Below, in pieces: positions 51,176-58,047 of a stretch of 60,632 nt of DNA. A model generated the notes under the pieces. It searched no databases and had not been told where the DNA came from. It saw only the letters and a program-made list of their open reading frames with translations. Numbering within the stretch: the stretch's first letter is position 1; every line of letters begins with the position of its first letter. The position numbers and the translations under genes are program-made. Source of the DNA: Candidatus Bathyarchaeota archaeon (GTDB lineage: Archaea > Thermoproteota > Bathyarchaeia > 40CM-2-53-6); the NCBI GenBank assembly GCA_005888755.1, contig VBBQ01000034.1, positions 1 to 60,632 of the forward strand. The letters run 5' to 3'.

Positions 51176-51198
51176 GTTATAAATATATAACATATAAC
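51176..51198 (+). promoter_or_regulatory. Palindromic TATA element of the ArsR-SRPBCC intergenic region
   Basis: GTTATA-AATA-TATAAC (51176-51191) is a perfect inverted repeat that also reads as a TATA box, followed by a third half-site ATATAAC to 51198. The SRPBCC ATG is 17 nt on. A regulator bound here would block TBP, so this is a plausible ArsR operator. Confidence 0.55.
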
Positions 51199-51214
51199 AG
51201 GGCAGGGTCGGAAG

Positions 51215-51712
51215 ATGCAAAACATGGATCTGAGCTTCACTATTCAAACGAAAATCCAGAAACCGGTAAACGAGGTATTCGACGCTGTCTATAATCCGAA
51301 GAAGCTTAGTGGCTACTTCACTTCTGGGGGGTCTAATGGACCATTGGATGAAGGAAAAACCGTGATGTGGAAATTCAATGACGTCGGGGACAAGATTGTC
51401 GAGGCCCCCGTGAAAGTACAGAAGGTTGTGCGAAACAGACTAATTCGATTCTCCTGGGAGGCAAGCGAGGGACTCTTTGATCCGAAAACCGGATCAATAC
51501 CAGAATCCGGCGGATACGATACTGTTGTGGAGATGAGTTTCGAACCTCTGAAGTCAAACGAGACGCTTGTGAAGATAGTCGAAGGCAAATGGCGATCTAC
51601 AGAAGGCGGTCTGCAAGGCTCATACGGGAACTGTCAGGGCTGGACTCACATGGGTCTCTGTCTGAAAGCCTATCTCGAATACGGGATTAATTTGCGGAAA
51701 GGATCCTTCTAG
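51215..51712 (+). CDS. SRPBCC/AHSA1-domain protein
   Basis: A 165-residue lipid- or ligand-binding-cavity protein of the AHSA1 type: FTIQTKIQKPVNEVFDAVYN, DEGKTVMWKFND, RLIRFSWEAS, VVEMSFEPLKSNETLVKIVE and a C-terminal YGNCQGWTHMGLCLKAYLE helix. Such proteins often pair with ArsR repressors in bacteria and archaea. The stop TAG is followed, in the same frame, by a recognisable VOC-domain fragment (see the next entry), so readthrough or a former fusion is conceivable. Confidence 0.88.
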   Translation: MQNMDLSFTIQTKIQKPVNEVFDAVYNPKKLSGYFTSGGSNGPLDEGKTVMWKFNDVGDKIVEAPVKVQKVVRNRLIRFSWEASEGLFDPKTGSIPESGGYDTVVEMSFEPLKSNETLVKIVEGKWRSTEGGLQGSYGNCQGWTHMGLCLKAYLEYGINLRKGSF

Positions 51713-51883
51713 CAGCAAGAATCAAAGCTAACTAGTGTCTTCGTGGACGACCGGGACAAGGCCCTCAAATTCTACACAAGGATTTTCGGCTCTGTCAAGA
51801 AATCCGACTTTTCCAGTAAGCAGATTATCCATCTCAAGACTTGTCTTCCAACACTGGTATCTTCTTTCCACGTAGACGATTGA
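51713..51883 (+). pseudogene. Truncated VOC (glyoxalase-fold) gene remnant
   Basis: The frame directly after the SRPBCC stop codon reads ESKLTSVFVDDRDKALKFYT, then RIFGSVKKSDFS. This is the N-terminal signature of VOC-superfamily proteins (LTSVFVDDQDKALKFY). Homology fades after about 30 residues and the frame closes at 51883, while an intact VOC protein has about 120-150. No ATG lies between the stop and the VOC start. It is overlapped by a minus-strand gene. Reading: the 5' end of a VOC gene left after deletion. Confidence 0.65.
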
Positions 51884-52238
51884 GTATTCCAGGTTTCTGG
51901 ATCAACTTAATCCTCTCCTTTTGAAGGATAATATTGGTCGAGGCAATTGTCAACTGCATCTTCAATCCATATCCTATGTCTTGCCAACCCTCTGATGCCA
52001 GAATAACACCAGTGTGGTCCCAGCTTTTTCTTTCAGTCAAGGCAATATGAACTATCAGCTCATTCCCTTTCCTCTCAACTTTTATGGTGTGTGGTATTCC
52101 TCTCAAGTCGCAGTCACCATGGCTAGACCGACCTTCAAGGGATATATGGACAACATTCTGATCAAGACTGGTAAGACCGCGGAAGACTTCTAGAAACTTG
52201 CCACTCCGATCGCGCGCTAACGACCCAGAACCTATCAC
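51834..52238 (-). CDS. Hypothetical protein (134 aa)
   Basis: I recognise no family. The sequence is mixed alpha/beta and polar (SLDQNVVHISLEGRSSHGDC, HTIKVERKGNELIVHIALTE) with no TM segment. The last 50 nt overlap the VOC remnant on the other strand, which supports the view that this locus has been rearranged. Confidence 0.55.
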   Translation of the reverse strand: MIGSGSLARDRSGKFLEVFRGLTSLDQNVVHISLEGRSSHGDCDLRGIPHTIKVERKGNELIVHIALTERKSWDHTGVILASEGWQDIGYGLKMQLTIASTNIILQKERIKLIQKPGILNRLRGKKIPVLEDKS

Positions 52239-52302
52239 TCAGTCAAGAAAGTGGGCTTATAGCACTGGGTATGAGTAGAAGAAGAACATCGCTGAAACGA
52301 GA

Positions 52303-52671
52303 ATGGCACCAGCTAAGAAATTCGAAACAATGGACGAATATGTCGAGGCGTTCCCCGAGAGCGTTCGGAGCATTTTGGAAAGGCTGAGGGATACAGTAAG
52401 GAAGGTGGCGTCTGAAGCGGTTGAATCGATAAGCTATGATATGCCTACTTTCAAACTGAATAACGAGAGATTAGTTTACTTCAGCGCCTGGAAAAATCAT
52501 ATCGGATTCTACTCTATACCTGAAGGCGATGAAACCCTCAGAAAGGAGTTATCGCCCTATAGGGGGGAGAAGGGCTCACTACGGTTCCCTCTGGACAAGC
52601 CGATTCCGTATGATCTCGTGAAGAAAATTGTTACGCTTCGAGTGAAGGAAATTCGAGAGAAAAAGAAATAG
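52303..52671 (+). CDS. DUF1801-family protein (YdhG-like)
   Basis: A 122-residue protein of the DUF1801 family, with fold similarity to frataxin-like iron chaperones: AFPESVRSILERLRDTVRKV, AVESISYDMPTFKLNNERLV, YFSAWKNHIGFYSIP and GSLRFPLDKPIPYDLVKKIV. Widespread in bacteria and soil archaea. The role remains unproved. Transcribed alone with an ATG start. Confidence 0.88.
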   Translation: MAPAKKFETMDEYVEAFPESVRSILERLRDTVRKVASEAVESISYDMPTFKLNNERLVYFSAWKNHIGFYSIPEGDETLRKELSPYRGEKGSLRFPLDKPIPYDLVKKIVTLRVKEIREKKK

Positions 52672-52760
52672 CAAGATTTTTTCCCGTCAGGGGACCGACG
52701 ACTGCTCTGTCGAGCTCAAGGGTTCATCTATTTCTTCTAGTGAACTAGGATCGTCTTAGC

Positions 52761-53654
52761 GTGGATATCTACCTCGTGGACGGAACTTACGAATTGTTCC
52801 GTCACTTCTACGCGATGCCGACTCATACCAACGATAGAGGGGAGGAGGTCGCAGCGACTCGAGGAGTACTTAACAGCATAGCGGGCATGCTGGAATCAGG
52901 AATCACCCATGTTGGTGTTGCGACAGACCATGTCATAGAATCCTTCCGGAACAACCTCTGGCCGGGATACAAGACCGGTGAAGGGGTTGATCCAAGACTG
53001 CTATCACAGTTCCCGTTGCTTGAGGAAGCCCTGCGGGCAATGGGAGTCGTTGTTTGGCCAATGGTCGAGCTGGAGGCGGATGACGCTCTCGCCGGTGCTG
53101 CTGCTTCTCTGCTCAAGCTTGCAAAAGTCGGCCGTATCTACATATGCACCCCAGACAAAGACTTGGCTCAGTGCGTTCGAGACGATCGCATCGTCCAACT
53201 TGATCGTCGCGCACGAACTGTTCGGAACGAGGAAGGAGTGAAAGAGAAGTTTGGCGTTCCTCCAAGCTCTATTGCTGACTATCTCGCTCTGGTAGGGGAT
53301 GATGCGGACGGATACCCGGGACTCGAAGGCTGGGGAGAGAAATCAACAAGCGCTGTTCTCGGAATCTACAAGCATCTAGAAGACATTCCACCGAGGGCAG
53401 AAGACTGGAAGATACAGCCACGATCCGCCCCTCGCCTTGCAGAAGTCCTAAGAACCAACTTCAAACTCGCACTTCTATTTCGCAACCTCGCAACTCTCAG
53501 AACAAAAGAACCAAACATATCCTCCAGGTTTTCGGAGATCTGCAAACGACTCGACGATGCTCAACTGGTTGAGCGTATTGCCAAGATACATGCTTCGCAA
53601 CGGCCAAAATCCGAAACGAAACGGTCGAATAGGTCGAAAAGAATGCCCAACTAG
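52761..53654 (+). CDS. 5'-3' exonuclease of bacterial (PolA N-terminal) type
   Basis: A 297-residue protein of the PolA-associated exonuclease family, not the archaeal FEN1: YLVDGTYELFRHFYA, ATRGVLNSIAGML, WPGYKTGEG, the metal-site acids ELEADDALAG and CTPDKDLAQCV, and the helix-hairpin-helix region LVGDDADGYPGLEGWGEKS. GTG start at 52761. Because the archaeal replication machinery uses FEN1, a stand-alone bacterial-like copy suggests horizontal acquisition, probably for DNA repair. A basic C-terminal tail (KRSNRSKRM) may aid DNA binding. Confidence 0.87.
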   Translation: MDIYLVDGTYELFRHFYAMPTHTNDRGEEVAATRGVLNSIAGMLESGITHVGVATDHVIESFRNNLWPGYKTGEGVDPRLLSQFPLLEEALRAMGVVVWPMVELEADDALAGAAASLLKLAKVGRIYICTPDKDLAQCVRDDRIVQLDRRARTVRNEEGVKEKFGVPPSSIADYLALVGDDADGYPGLEGWGEKSTSAVLGIYKHLEDIPPRAEDWKIQPRSAPRLAEVLRTNFKLALLFRNLATLRTKEPNISSRFSEICKRLDDAQLVERIAKIHASQRPKSETKRSNRSKRMPN

Positions 53655-53687
53655 ATTGTTCCTCGCACAACATGACTCAATCTTCGT

Positions 53688-54395
53688 CTACTCCTCAATG
53701 GCGCCCCCTCGTTCCCTCAGATGCCTACGGAAAGTGTAGGATGGATCTGATTTGCGTTTCGTCAGGTATTCGTCGAATCCTAATTGATCGGAGAGCTTCT
53801 TTCCAGCGCGAATTGACTCTGCCTGCTGCCGTTCGACGCTCGATATTGACCTGGCAACTTTCAAGACCTCCTCGATCTTGTTCCACGGTACGAAGAGTAC
53901 ACCATCATCATCGGCAAAGACCGCATCACAATCATTCACAGTGAAACCGTCCCATTTAGCCAAAGATAGATCGTGTGGCTCTCGCTGGTCGAGGCGACGA
54001 GGACCTGCAGGACACGATCCGTAGCTAAAGACAGGAAAGGCTAGCCGTACAAGCTCCGCAGTGTCCCGATGATAGCCACGCACAACCAACCCTGCCAACC
54101 CCCACGACCGGGCCTCCAAGACGGTAAGGTCGCCCACGCAACCCTCGTCGGGTCGACCATCGTTATCGACGACTAACACATCACCGGGGAGAGCTTTCCG
54201 CATGGCCTCTAGGAAGACATCTACACTTCCACGATGATGAGAGGGCAACACTCGACCAGCAAGACGCATGCCTGGGAACAACGGATGTATCCCGCCTTGT
54301 GCGACACGGAGCGGAACCCGCTGGAGGAGGCACGCATCGGCGATGAGGGCGGTGGAAAGCCTGGAAAAACCATCCTCCAGCAACTCGTTATCCAT
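53688..54395 (-). CDS. RraA-like/HMG-aldolase-family protein
   Basis: A 235-residue protein from ATG 54395 (MDNELLEDGF), with GGGGG spaced 7-11 nt before it; two upstream starts are possible. RraA-fold landmarks: STALIADACL, then PFGM-like FPGMRLAGRVL, GDVLVVDNDGRPDEGCVGDL, LGLAGLVVRGYHRD-like GLAGLVVRGYHRDTAELVRL, and NDCDAVFADDDGVLFVPWNK. Members include HMG/CHA aldolases and RNase E inhibitor proteins; the Asp/Arg pair of the aldolases is present (GYHRD region). The substrate is unknown. Confidence 0.85.
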   Translation of the reverse strand: MDNELLEDGFSRLSTALIADACLLQRVPLRVAQGGIHPLFPGMRLAGRVLPSHHRGSVDVFLEAMRKALPGDVLVVDNDGRPDEGCVGDLTVLEARSWGLAGLVVRGYHRDTAELVRLAFPVFSYGSCPAGPRRLDQREPHDLSLAKWDGFTVNDCDAVFADDDGVLFVPWNKIEEVLKVARSISSVERQQAESIRAGKKLSDQLGFDEYLTKRKSDPSYTFRRHLRERGGAIEE

Positions 54396-54455
54396 TAACA
54401 TCCCCCGTTTTAGTACCACACATGGTAGCATGTACCAAATCTCGTCGGCCTCAGC

Positions 54456-55676
54456 CTAGCGGTAGTTGCCAATTGGTAAAGAAATAGCGGCACGTCTGCT
54501 TCTGCGGCGGACCAGAAGGTAGATTGCTGTCGTGGCTGCGGCTATCGCTCCAATTGTTGCAATCGCAATTAAGACCAGATTAGGGAAGGAAGTTGGTTGA
54601 GGCATGGGGAACTGGGTATTGAGATTGTATATGCCGTCAGGTGAGGAGTAGTAGAGTTTGCCGTTCGGTCCCATTTCGACCGCGATTATTCCACCGCTCT
54701 GAGTGTATACTTGAGTCATAGAAACGACTGAGCCTGTTGAGGTGAGGTTTAGCCGAACGAGGTCGCCACTCTTCCACTCACCGAAGTAGTAGACGTTCGG
54801 TTCCACAGTAGCAATTCCAGTTGGAGTGACGATTGATTTGAAGTCCACGATTGGATCGATGAAGACTGAGTTGTGTGGGCTGCAGGGGCCAGTGCACGTT
54901 GGCCAGCCATAGTTTCCGCCTTTGACGATAATATTGATCTCATCATCGCTGGTGGGGCCAGCCTCCGTGGCGATGAGCCTTGCATTTGACGAGTCGAAGT
55001 CGAAGCCGAACGCGTTGCGTATCCCCAAAGCCCACACTAGACTCCCAGAAAATGGATTGTCGGAGGGAACGGAACCGTCCGGGTTCATCCGGAGCATCTT
55101 GCCTTCCATCACTCCCTGGTTCTGCGCATCGGAGCTTTGGTGAAATTCGCCGACCTGTGCGTACAGTTTGCCGTCTGGTCCGAACTTGAGGTACCCCCCA
55201 TTATGATAGATTGTGTTTGGAGCCGAGCTCGTTACGTCGAAAATGCTGACTGGGTTGGCGCCGGTATTGCCGGTTGCGGTATATCGTCGGATGTGCCCGT
55301 GCGTGTAGTACTGGGGATCGCGGTCCGTGTAGTAGACGTAGACGTGGCCGTTGGAGGAAAAGGATGGGTCCAGGGTTATGCCTAGAAGTCCGGCTTCGCC
55401 GTCTGTAAAGATGGGTGAGACGATTGCGAAGGGGGTGGGTAGGAGAGTTCTGTTCTGAAGAATGACTCGTACGTTACCGGTGTTTTTCTCTGTGAAGAAT
55501 ATTCGCCCGTCAGGTGTAAACCTCAGGGAGACGGGAAAGTTGAGGCCGGTAAGAACAGGTGTAACGGGTGACGCGGTTGCCTGCGCTTGCGAAAAGAAAT
55601 GAGGCACGCTCAGGATGATGAGTGCTAGGATGACTCCTATGGCGAGTTTCGGAGAGTTTGGTAGTACCGAGGCCAA
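54456..55676 (-). CDS. PQQ-type glucose/sorbosone dehydrogenase, secreted and membrane-anchored
   Basis: A 406-residue six-bladed beta-propeller: N-terminal signal or anchor (LAIGVILALIILSVPHFFSQ), FPVSLRFTPDGRIFFTEKNTG, HNGGYLKFGPDGKLYAQVGE, LRMNPDGSVPSDNPF, WALGIRNAFGFDFDS, NIIVKGGNYGWPTCTGPCSP, VETP-like YYFGEWKSGDLVRL, and a C-terminal TM (LVLIAIATIGAIAAATTAIY). It would act outside the cell as an aldose dehydrogenase with PQQ or Ca2+. No PQQ biosynthesis genes lie here. Confidence 0.9.
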   Translation of the reverse strand: MASVLPNSPKLAIGVILALIILSVPHFFSQAQATASPVTPVLTGLNFPVSLRFTPDGRIFFTEKNTGNVRVILQNRTLLPTPFAIVSPIFTDGEAGLLGITLDPSFSSNGHVYVYYTDRDPQYYTHGHIRRYTATGNTGANPVSIFDVTSSAPNTIYHNGGYLKFGPDGKLYAQVGEFHQSSDAQNQGVMEGKMLRMNPDGSVPSDNPFSGSLVWALGIRNAFGFDFDSSNARLIATEAGPTSDDEINIIVKGGNYGWPTCTGPCSPHNSVFIDPIVDFKSIVTPTGIATVEPNVYYFGEWKSGDLVRLNLTSTGSVVSMTQVYTQSGGIIAVEMGPNGKLYYSSPDGIYNLNTQFPMPQPTSFPNLVLIAIATIGAIAAATTAIYLLVRRRSRRAAISLPIGNYR

Positions 55677-55791
55677 GAAGAGCGAAGAGGGTGTTCAAAG
55701 CATCACAGAAAAGACCTTCTGATAACTCAATTCCCTCCTTGCGTTCGCTGGCGGAAAGCAGATAGCGAAGAGCACGCTATCACGATGTCCC

Positions 55792-56358
55792 ATGAGAGAG
55801 CTGGTCGTCAAAGAACTAACCCCTTCTCTGAGAGACGACTTTCTACTGTTCTTCGACAGTATTGCATTCGCGGACAATCCGGACTGGTCTGACTGTTACT
55901 GCTCCCTCTATCATTTCGCAAACAAAGGAAAGGCTGAGAGTCGTCGCCAGTCCGCAAACCAGATCGAGGACGGTAGGATCCACGGATTCCTTGCCTACGA
56001 CAATGGAAAACCCGTTGGCTGGTGTAACGCGGCTCCTCGCAACAGCTACCCCACTCTCCACTGGCTGATGGGTCCTGGCCCCGACAAGGCAGAACGAGTC
56101 GGTTCAATCGTCTGCTTCGTGATAGCCGCTTCACATCGCAACAAAGGAGTCGCCTCCCACCTACTGAACGCCGCATGCAAGAAATTTTCACAAAAAGGAC
56201 TAGAATTCGCTGAAGCCTACCCGGTCAAGAAATCAACGTCTACTGCCTACAACTTTCCAGGACCGCTCTCAATGTACCTCAAGAATGGATTCAACACACA
56301 TCGCGATGCCGACTGGTATCTGGTAGTACGAAAGCGACTCGAAGCAGTAGCTGAGTGA
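55792..56358 (+). CDS. GNAT-family N-acetyltransferase
   Basis: A 188-residue GNAT protein: DGRIHGFLAYDNGKPVGWCN, SIVCFVIAASHRNKGVASHL (acetyl-CoA pyrophosphate-binding motif A, R/Q-x-x-G-x-A: HRNKGVA), LNAACKKFSQKGLEFAEAYP and YLKNGFNTHRDADWYLVVRK. Acceptor unknown. The N-terminal region has Cys and Trp residues (NPDWSDCYCSLYHF) often seen in this subfamily. Transcribed alone. Confidence 0.88.
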   Translation: MRELVVKELTPSLRDDFLLFFDSIAFADNPDWSDCYCSLYHFANKGKAESRRQSANQIEDGRIHGFLAYDNGKPVGWCNAAPRNSYPTLHWLMGPGPDKAERVGSIVCFVIAASHRNKGVASHLLNAACKKFSQKGLEFAEAYPVKKSTSTAYNFPGPLSMYLKNGFNTHRDADWYLVVRKRLEAVAE

Positions 56359-56589
56359 TTAACATCGTGAGCCGCCGTATTCAACAGGATAGCCTGGTGG
56401 GCCGGGAGCCTGGAGGAGATGCCCGCCCCTTTTCTTGGCTCCTTCCACCTGGTTTTCGACCGATAGACTTTTGGAAACATTGTTATTCAAAGAAATCTTC
56501 TCTGTTCTAATAGTCATCTCGATCGTCTAACCAATCGGGCGTGCTTTAGGGCGAGAGTTAAATTCTAGATCCGGGCTTATCGTTGGTGT

Positions 56590-57273
56590 TTGAAGCGTAC
56601 CAGGTATCTTGTCGTATTTCTTATCGCAGTGTTGACGGTAGTCGGAGTTGAGTTTGCCTCGACTAGTCTTTGGTCCACCCACAGTTGTCCGGCTGGGGTT
56701 TTGATATACTCGTACACGCCACACGGGTTCCAAACGGTAGTCGGCCCGCCTCTGTTTTCGGTTCCACAATTTGTTATGGCTCCGGGGACAATCGCAAGTC
56801 TGACGGTCGCTCTGTCGCCATACGATAGCAACAATCTGACACAACTCATCAACCGGGGATCGTACATGAGCGACTATCGGTGGATCGAGAGAATAGACCA
56901 TATCAACACCGTCTCCCTAGTGCCGCTGACCGGGACAGGTATCTCCATCACCACTTCCAAGTTCGTTCAAGAATCACCGGATAGGGCTGTGGAGAATTTG
57001 ACGATCGTCGCCTCGCCCGGCGCCGATCAGACAAGCTATGACCTTGGCGGTCTGGACTGTCCGGGTGCAGTGCTTCTCACGGTCGGATATCTTCCTTATT
57101 GGGAGCCTTTCATCGGATCACTGCAACCAGTAACACTTCTCGTGTCAGTGATGATCGCAGGCATAATCGCAACGGTGTATGCTTTCGGCGAAAATATCAT
57201 TCTAAGAAGGAGGACCCAACGAACGGCTGGCCTATCTCCTACATCCGTTGGCACCAACAGAGCCCCGAGCTAG
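56590..57273 (+). CDS. Membrane-anchored secreted protein (hypothetical)
   Basis: A 227-residue protein: TTG start at 56590, N-terminal signal or TM (RYLVVFLIAVLTVVGVEFA), an extracellular part with three Cys (HSCPAGVLIY, LGGLDCPGAVLLTVGYLPYW), and a C-terminal TM (VTLLVSVMIAGIIATVYAFG) followed by RRRTQR. No family recognised. Confidence 0.75.
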   Translation: MKRTRYLVVFLIAVLTVVGVEFASTSLWSTHSCPAGVLIYSYTPHGFQTVVGPPLFSVPQFVMAPGTIASLTVALSPYDSNNLTQLINRGSYMSDYRWIERIDHINTVSLVPLTGTGISITTSKFVQESPDRAVENLTIVASPGADQTSYDLGGLDCPGAVLLTVGYLPYWEPFIGSLQPVTLLVSVMIAGIIATVYAFGENIILRRRTQRTAGLSPTSVGTNRAPS

Positions 57274-57417
57274 AACAGCATTCGACGCCAAGGTCAGCGG
57301 ACGACCATAGAAGCGGTGGCAGTGAACCCAGAAAGGCTCCCGGGTTATGACAACTGCAACCGATTGTTGGTGGGCCCGCCCGGATTCACTACGTTAACGT
57401 TGAAAGCCTGAGATTTG

Positions 57418-57440
57418 AGAGGGGCCAGTCCCCTCTTTTT
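57418..57440 (+). terminator. Intrinsic-terminator-like hairpin with T-run
   Basis: AGAGGGG-CCAGT-CCCCTCT followed by TTTTT (57436-57440). On the plus strand it would end transcripts from the 56590 gene, about 145 nt downstream of its stop. On the minus strand it lies just past the RHH gene. Confidence 0.6.
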
Positions 57441-57443
57441 ACC

Positions 57444-57614
57444 CTACCTCTTGGAGCGCTTGTTAGAGGTCTCTTTCAGCCAGACCCTGATGGCGTCTTG
57501 GACGGCCTTAGTCACTGCTCCCTTCTCGGAGTCGTAGATCTCGGCCACCCGTATCCGGAATTCCCTGTTGAGATCGTCGGGCATATCGACGGCGAATCGA
57601 GGCATGTGTGCCAT
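57444..57614 (-). CDS. Small ribbon-helix-helix DNA-binding protein
   Basis: A 56-residue protein (from 57614; ATG 57605 starts at MPRFAV and may be the real start of a leaderless mRNA). The sequence PRFAVDMPDDLNREFRIRVA, followed by EIYDSEKGAVTKAVQDAIRV, matches the RHH fold: a short polar N-terminal strand then two helices. Such proteins bind palindromic DNA as dimers and are often antitoxins or autorepressors. It is read from the same TATA-like element as the divergent zinc-protein gene, with only about 50 nt between their starts. Confidence 0.7.
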   Translation of the reverse strand: MAHMPRFAVDMPDDLNREFRIRVAEIYDSEKGAVTKAVQDAIRVWLKETSNKRSKR

Positions 57615-57628
57615 TGCACAACGGCACG

Positions 57629-57637
57629 TTTTTATAT
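57629..57637. promoter_or_regulatory. TATA-like box shared by the divergent RHH and zinc-protein genes
   Basis: TTTTTATAT on the plus strand, ATATAAAAA on the minus. At about 27 nt from a start site, it fits transcripts starting near 57606 (minus) and near 57660 (plus). Confidence 0.5.
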
Positions 57638-57666
57638 GTTCCGTGTGGAAGTGCTAACGTGTCGAT

Positions 57667-57903
57667 GTGTCATTCATGCCCTCGATACTCTTGAAGTTGG
57701 CCGATCTCGGGTTCACCGCACGCGGTTGTTATCGACAAGGCGACTGCGAATCATGCAAAGCCGACAATCTCCTTACCTGGTATTGGCACCAGCGGTGGAT
57801 GTGCGACGTCTGCGTCCTCAACCACCTATTTCCGAGAAACGAGCCGAACGTGCCGGTCGAGCAGTCACCGCCTGAGAGGGAGCAGAAGAGGGTGGCCGTG
57901 TAA
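57667..57903 (+). CDS. Small zinc-binding protein (hypothetical)
   Basis: A 78-residue protein (GTG 57667; ATG 57676 is an alternative start). It has two CxxC pairs (C27/C30 in CESC, C46/C49 in CDVC) that would form a zinc site, with an aromatic WYWHQRWM bridge. No family recognised. Divergent from the RHH gene from a shared promoter, so the two may be co-regulated. Confidence 0.6.
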   Translation: MSFMPSILLKLADLGFTARGCYRQGDCESCKADNLLTWYWHQRWMCDVCVLNHLFPRNEPNVPVEQSPPEREQKRVAV

Positions 57904-58047
57904 TGGAATCATTCTCGATCCTTGAGCGGTCTCTTAATAACGGCCCTCACAAGGGCATAGTCTTTCTCTCCATGATTCTGTTTCAGCTCGTTCGAATATG
58001 CACAAAAGTTAAATTCCTTAGATTTCTCGCTCAAGAGAGAAAGAAAA

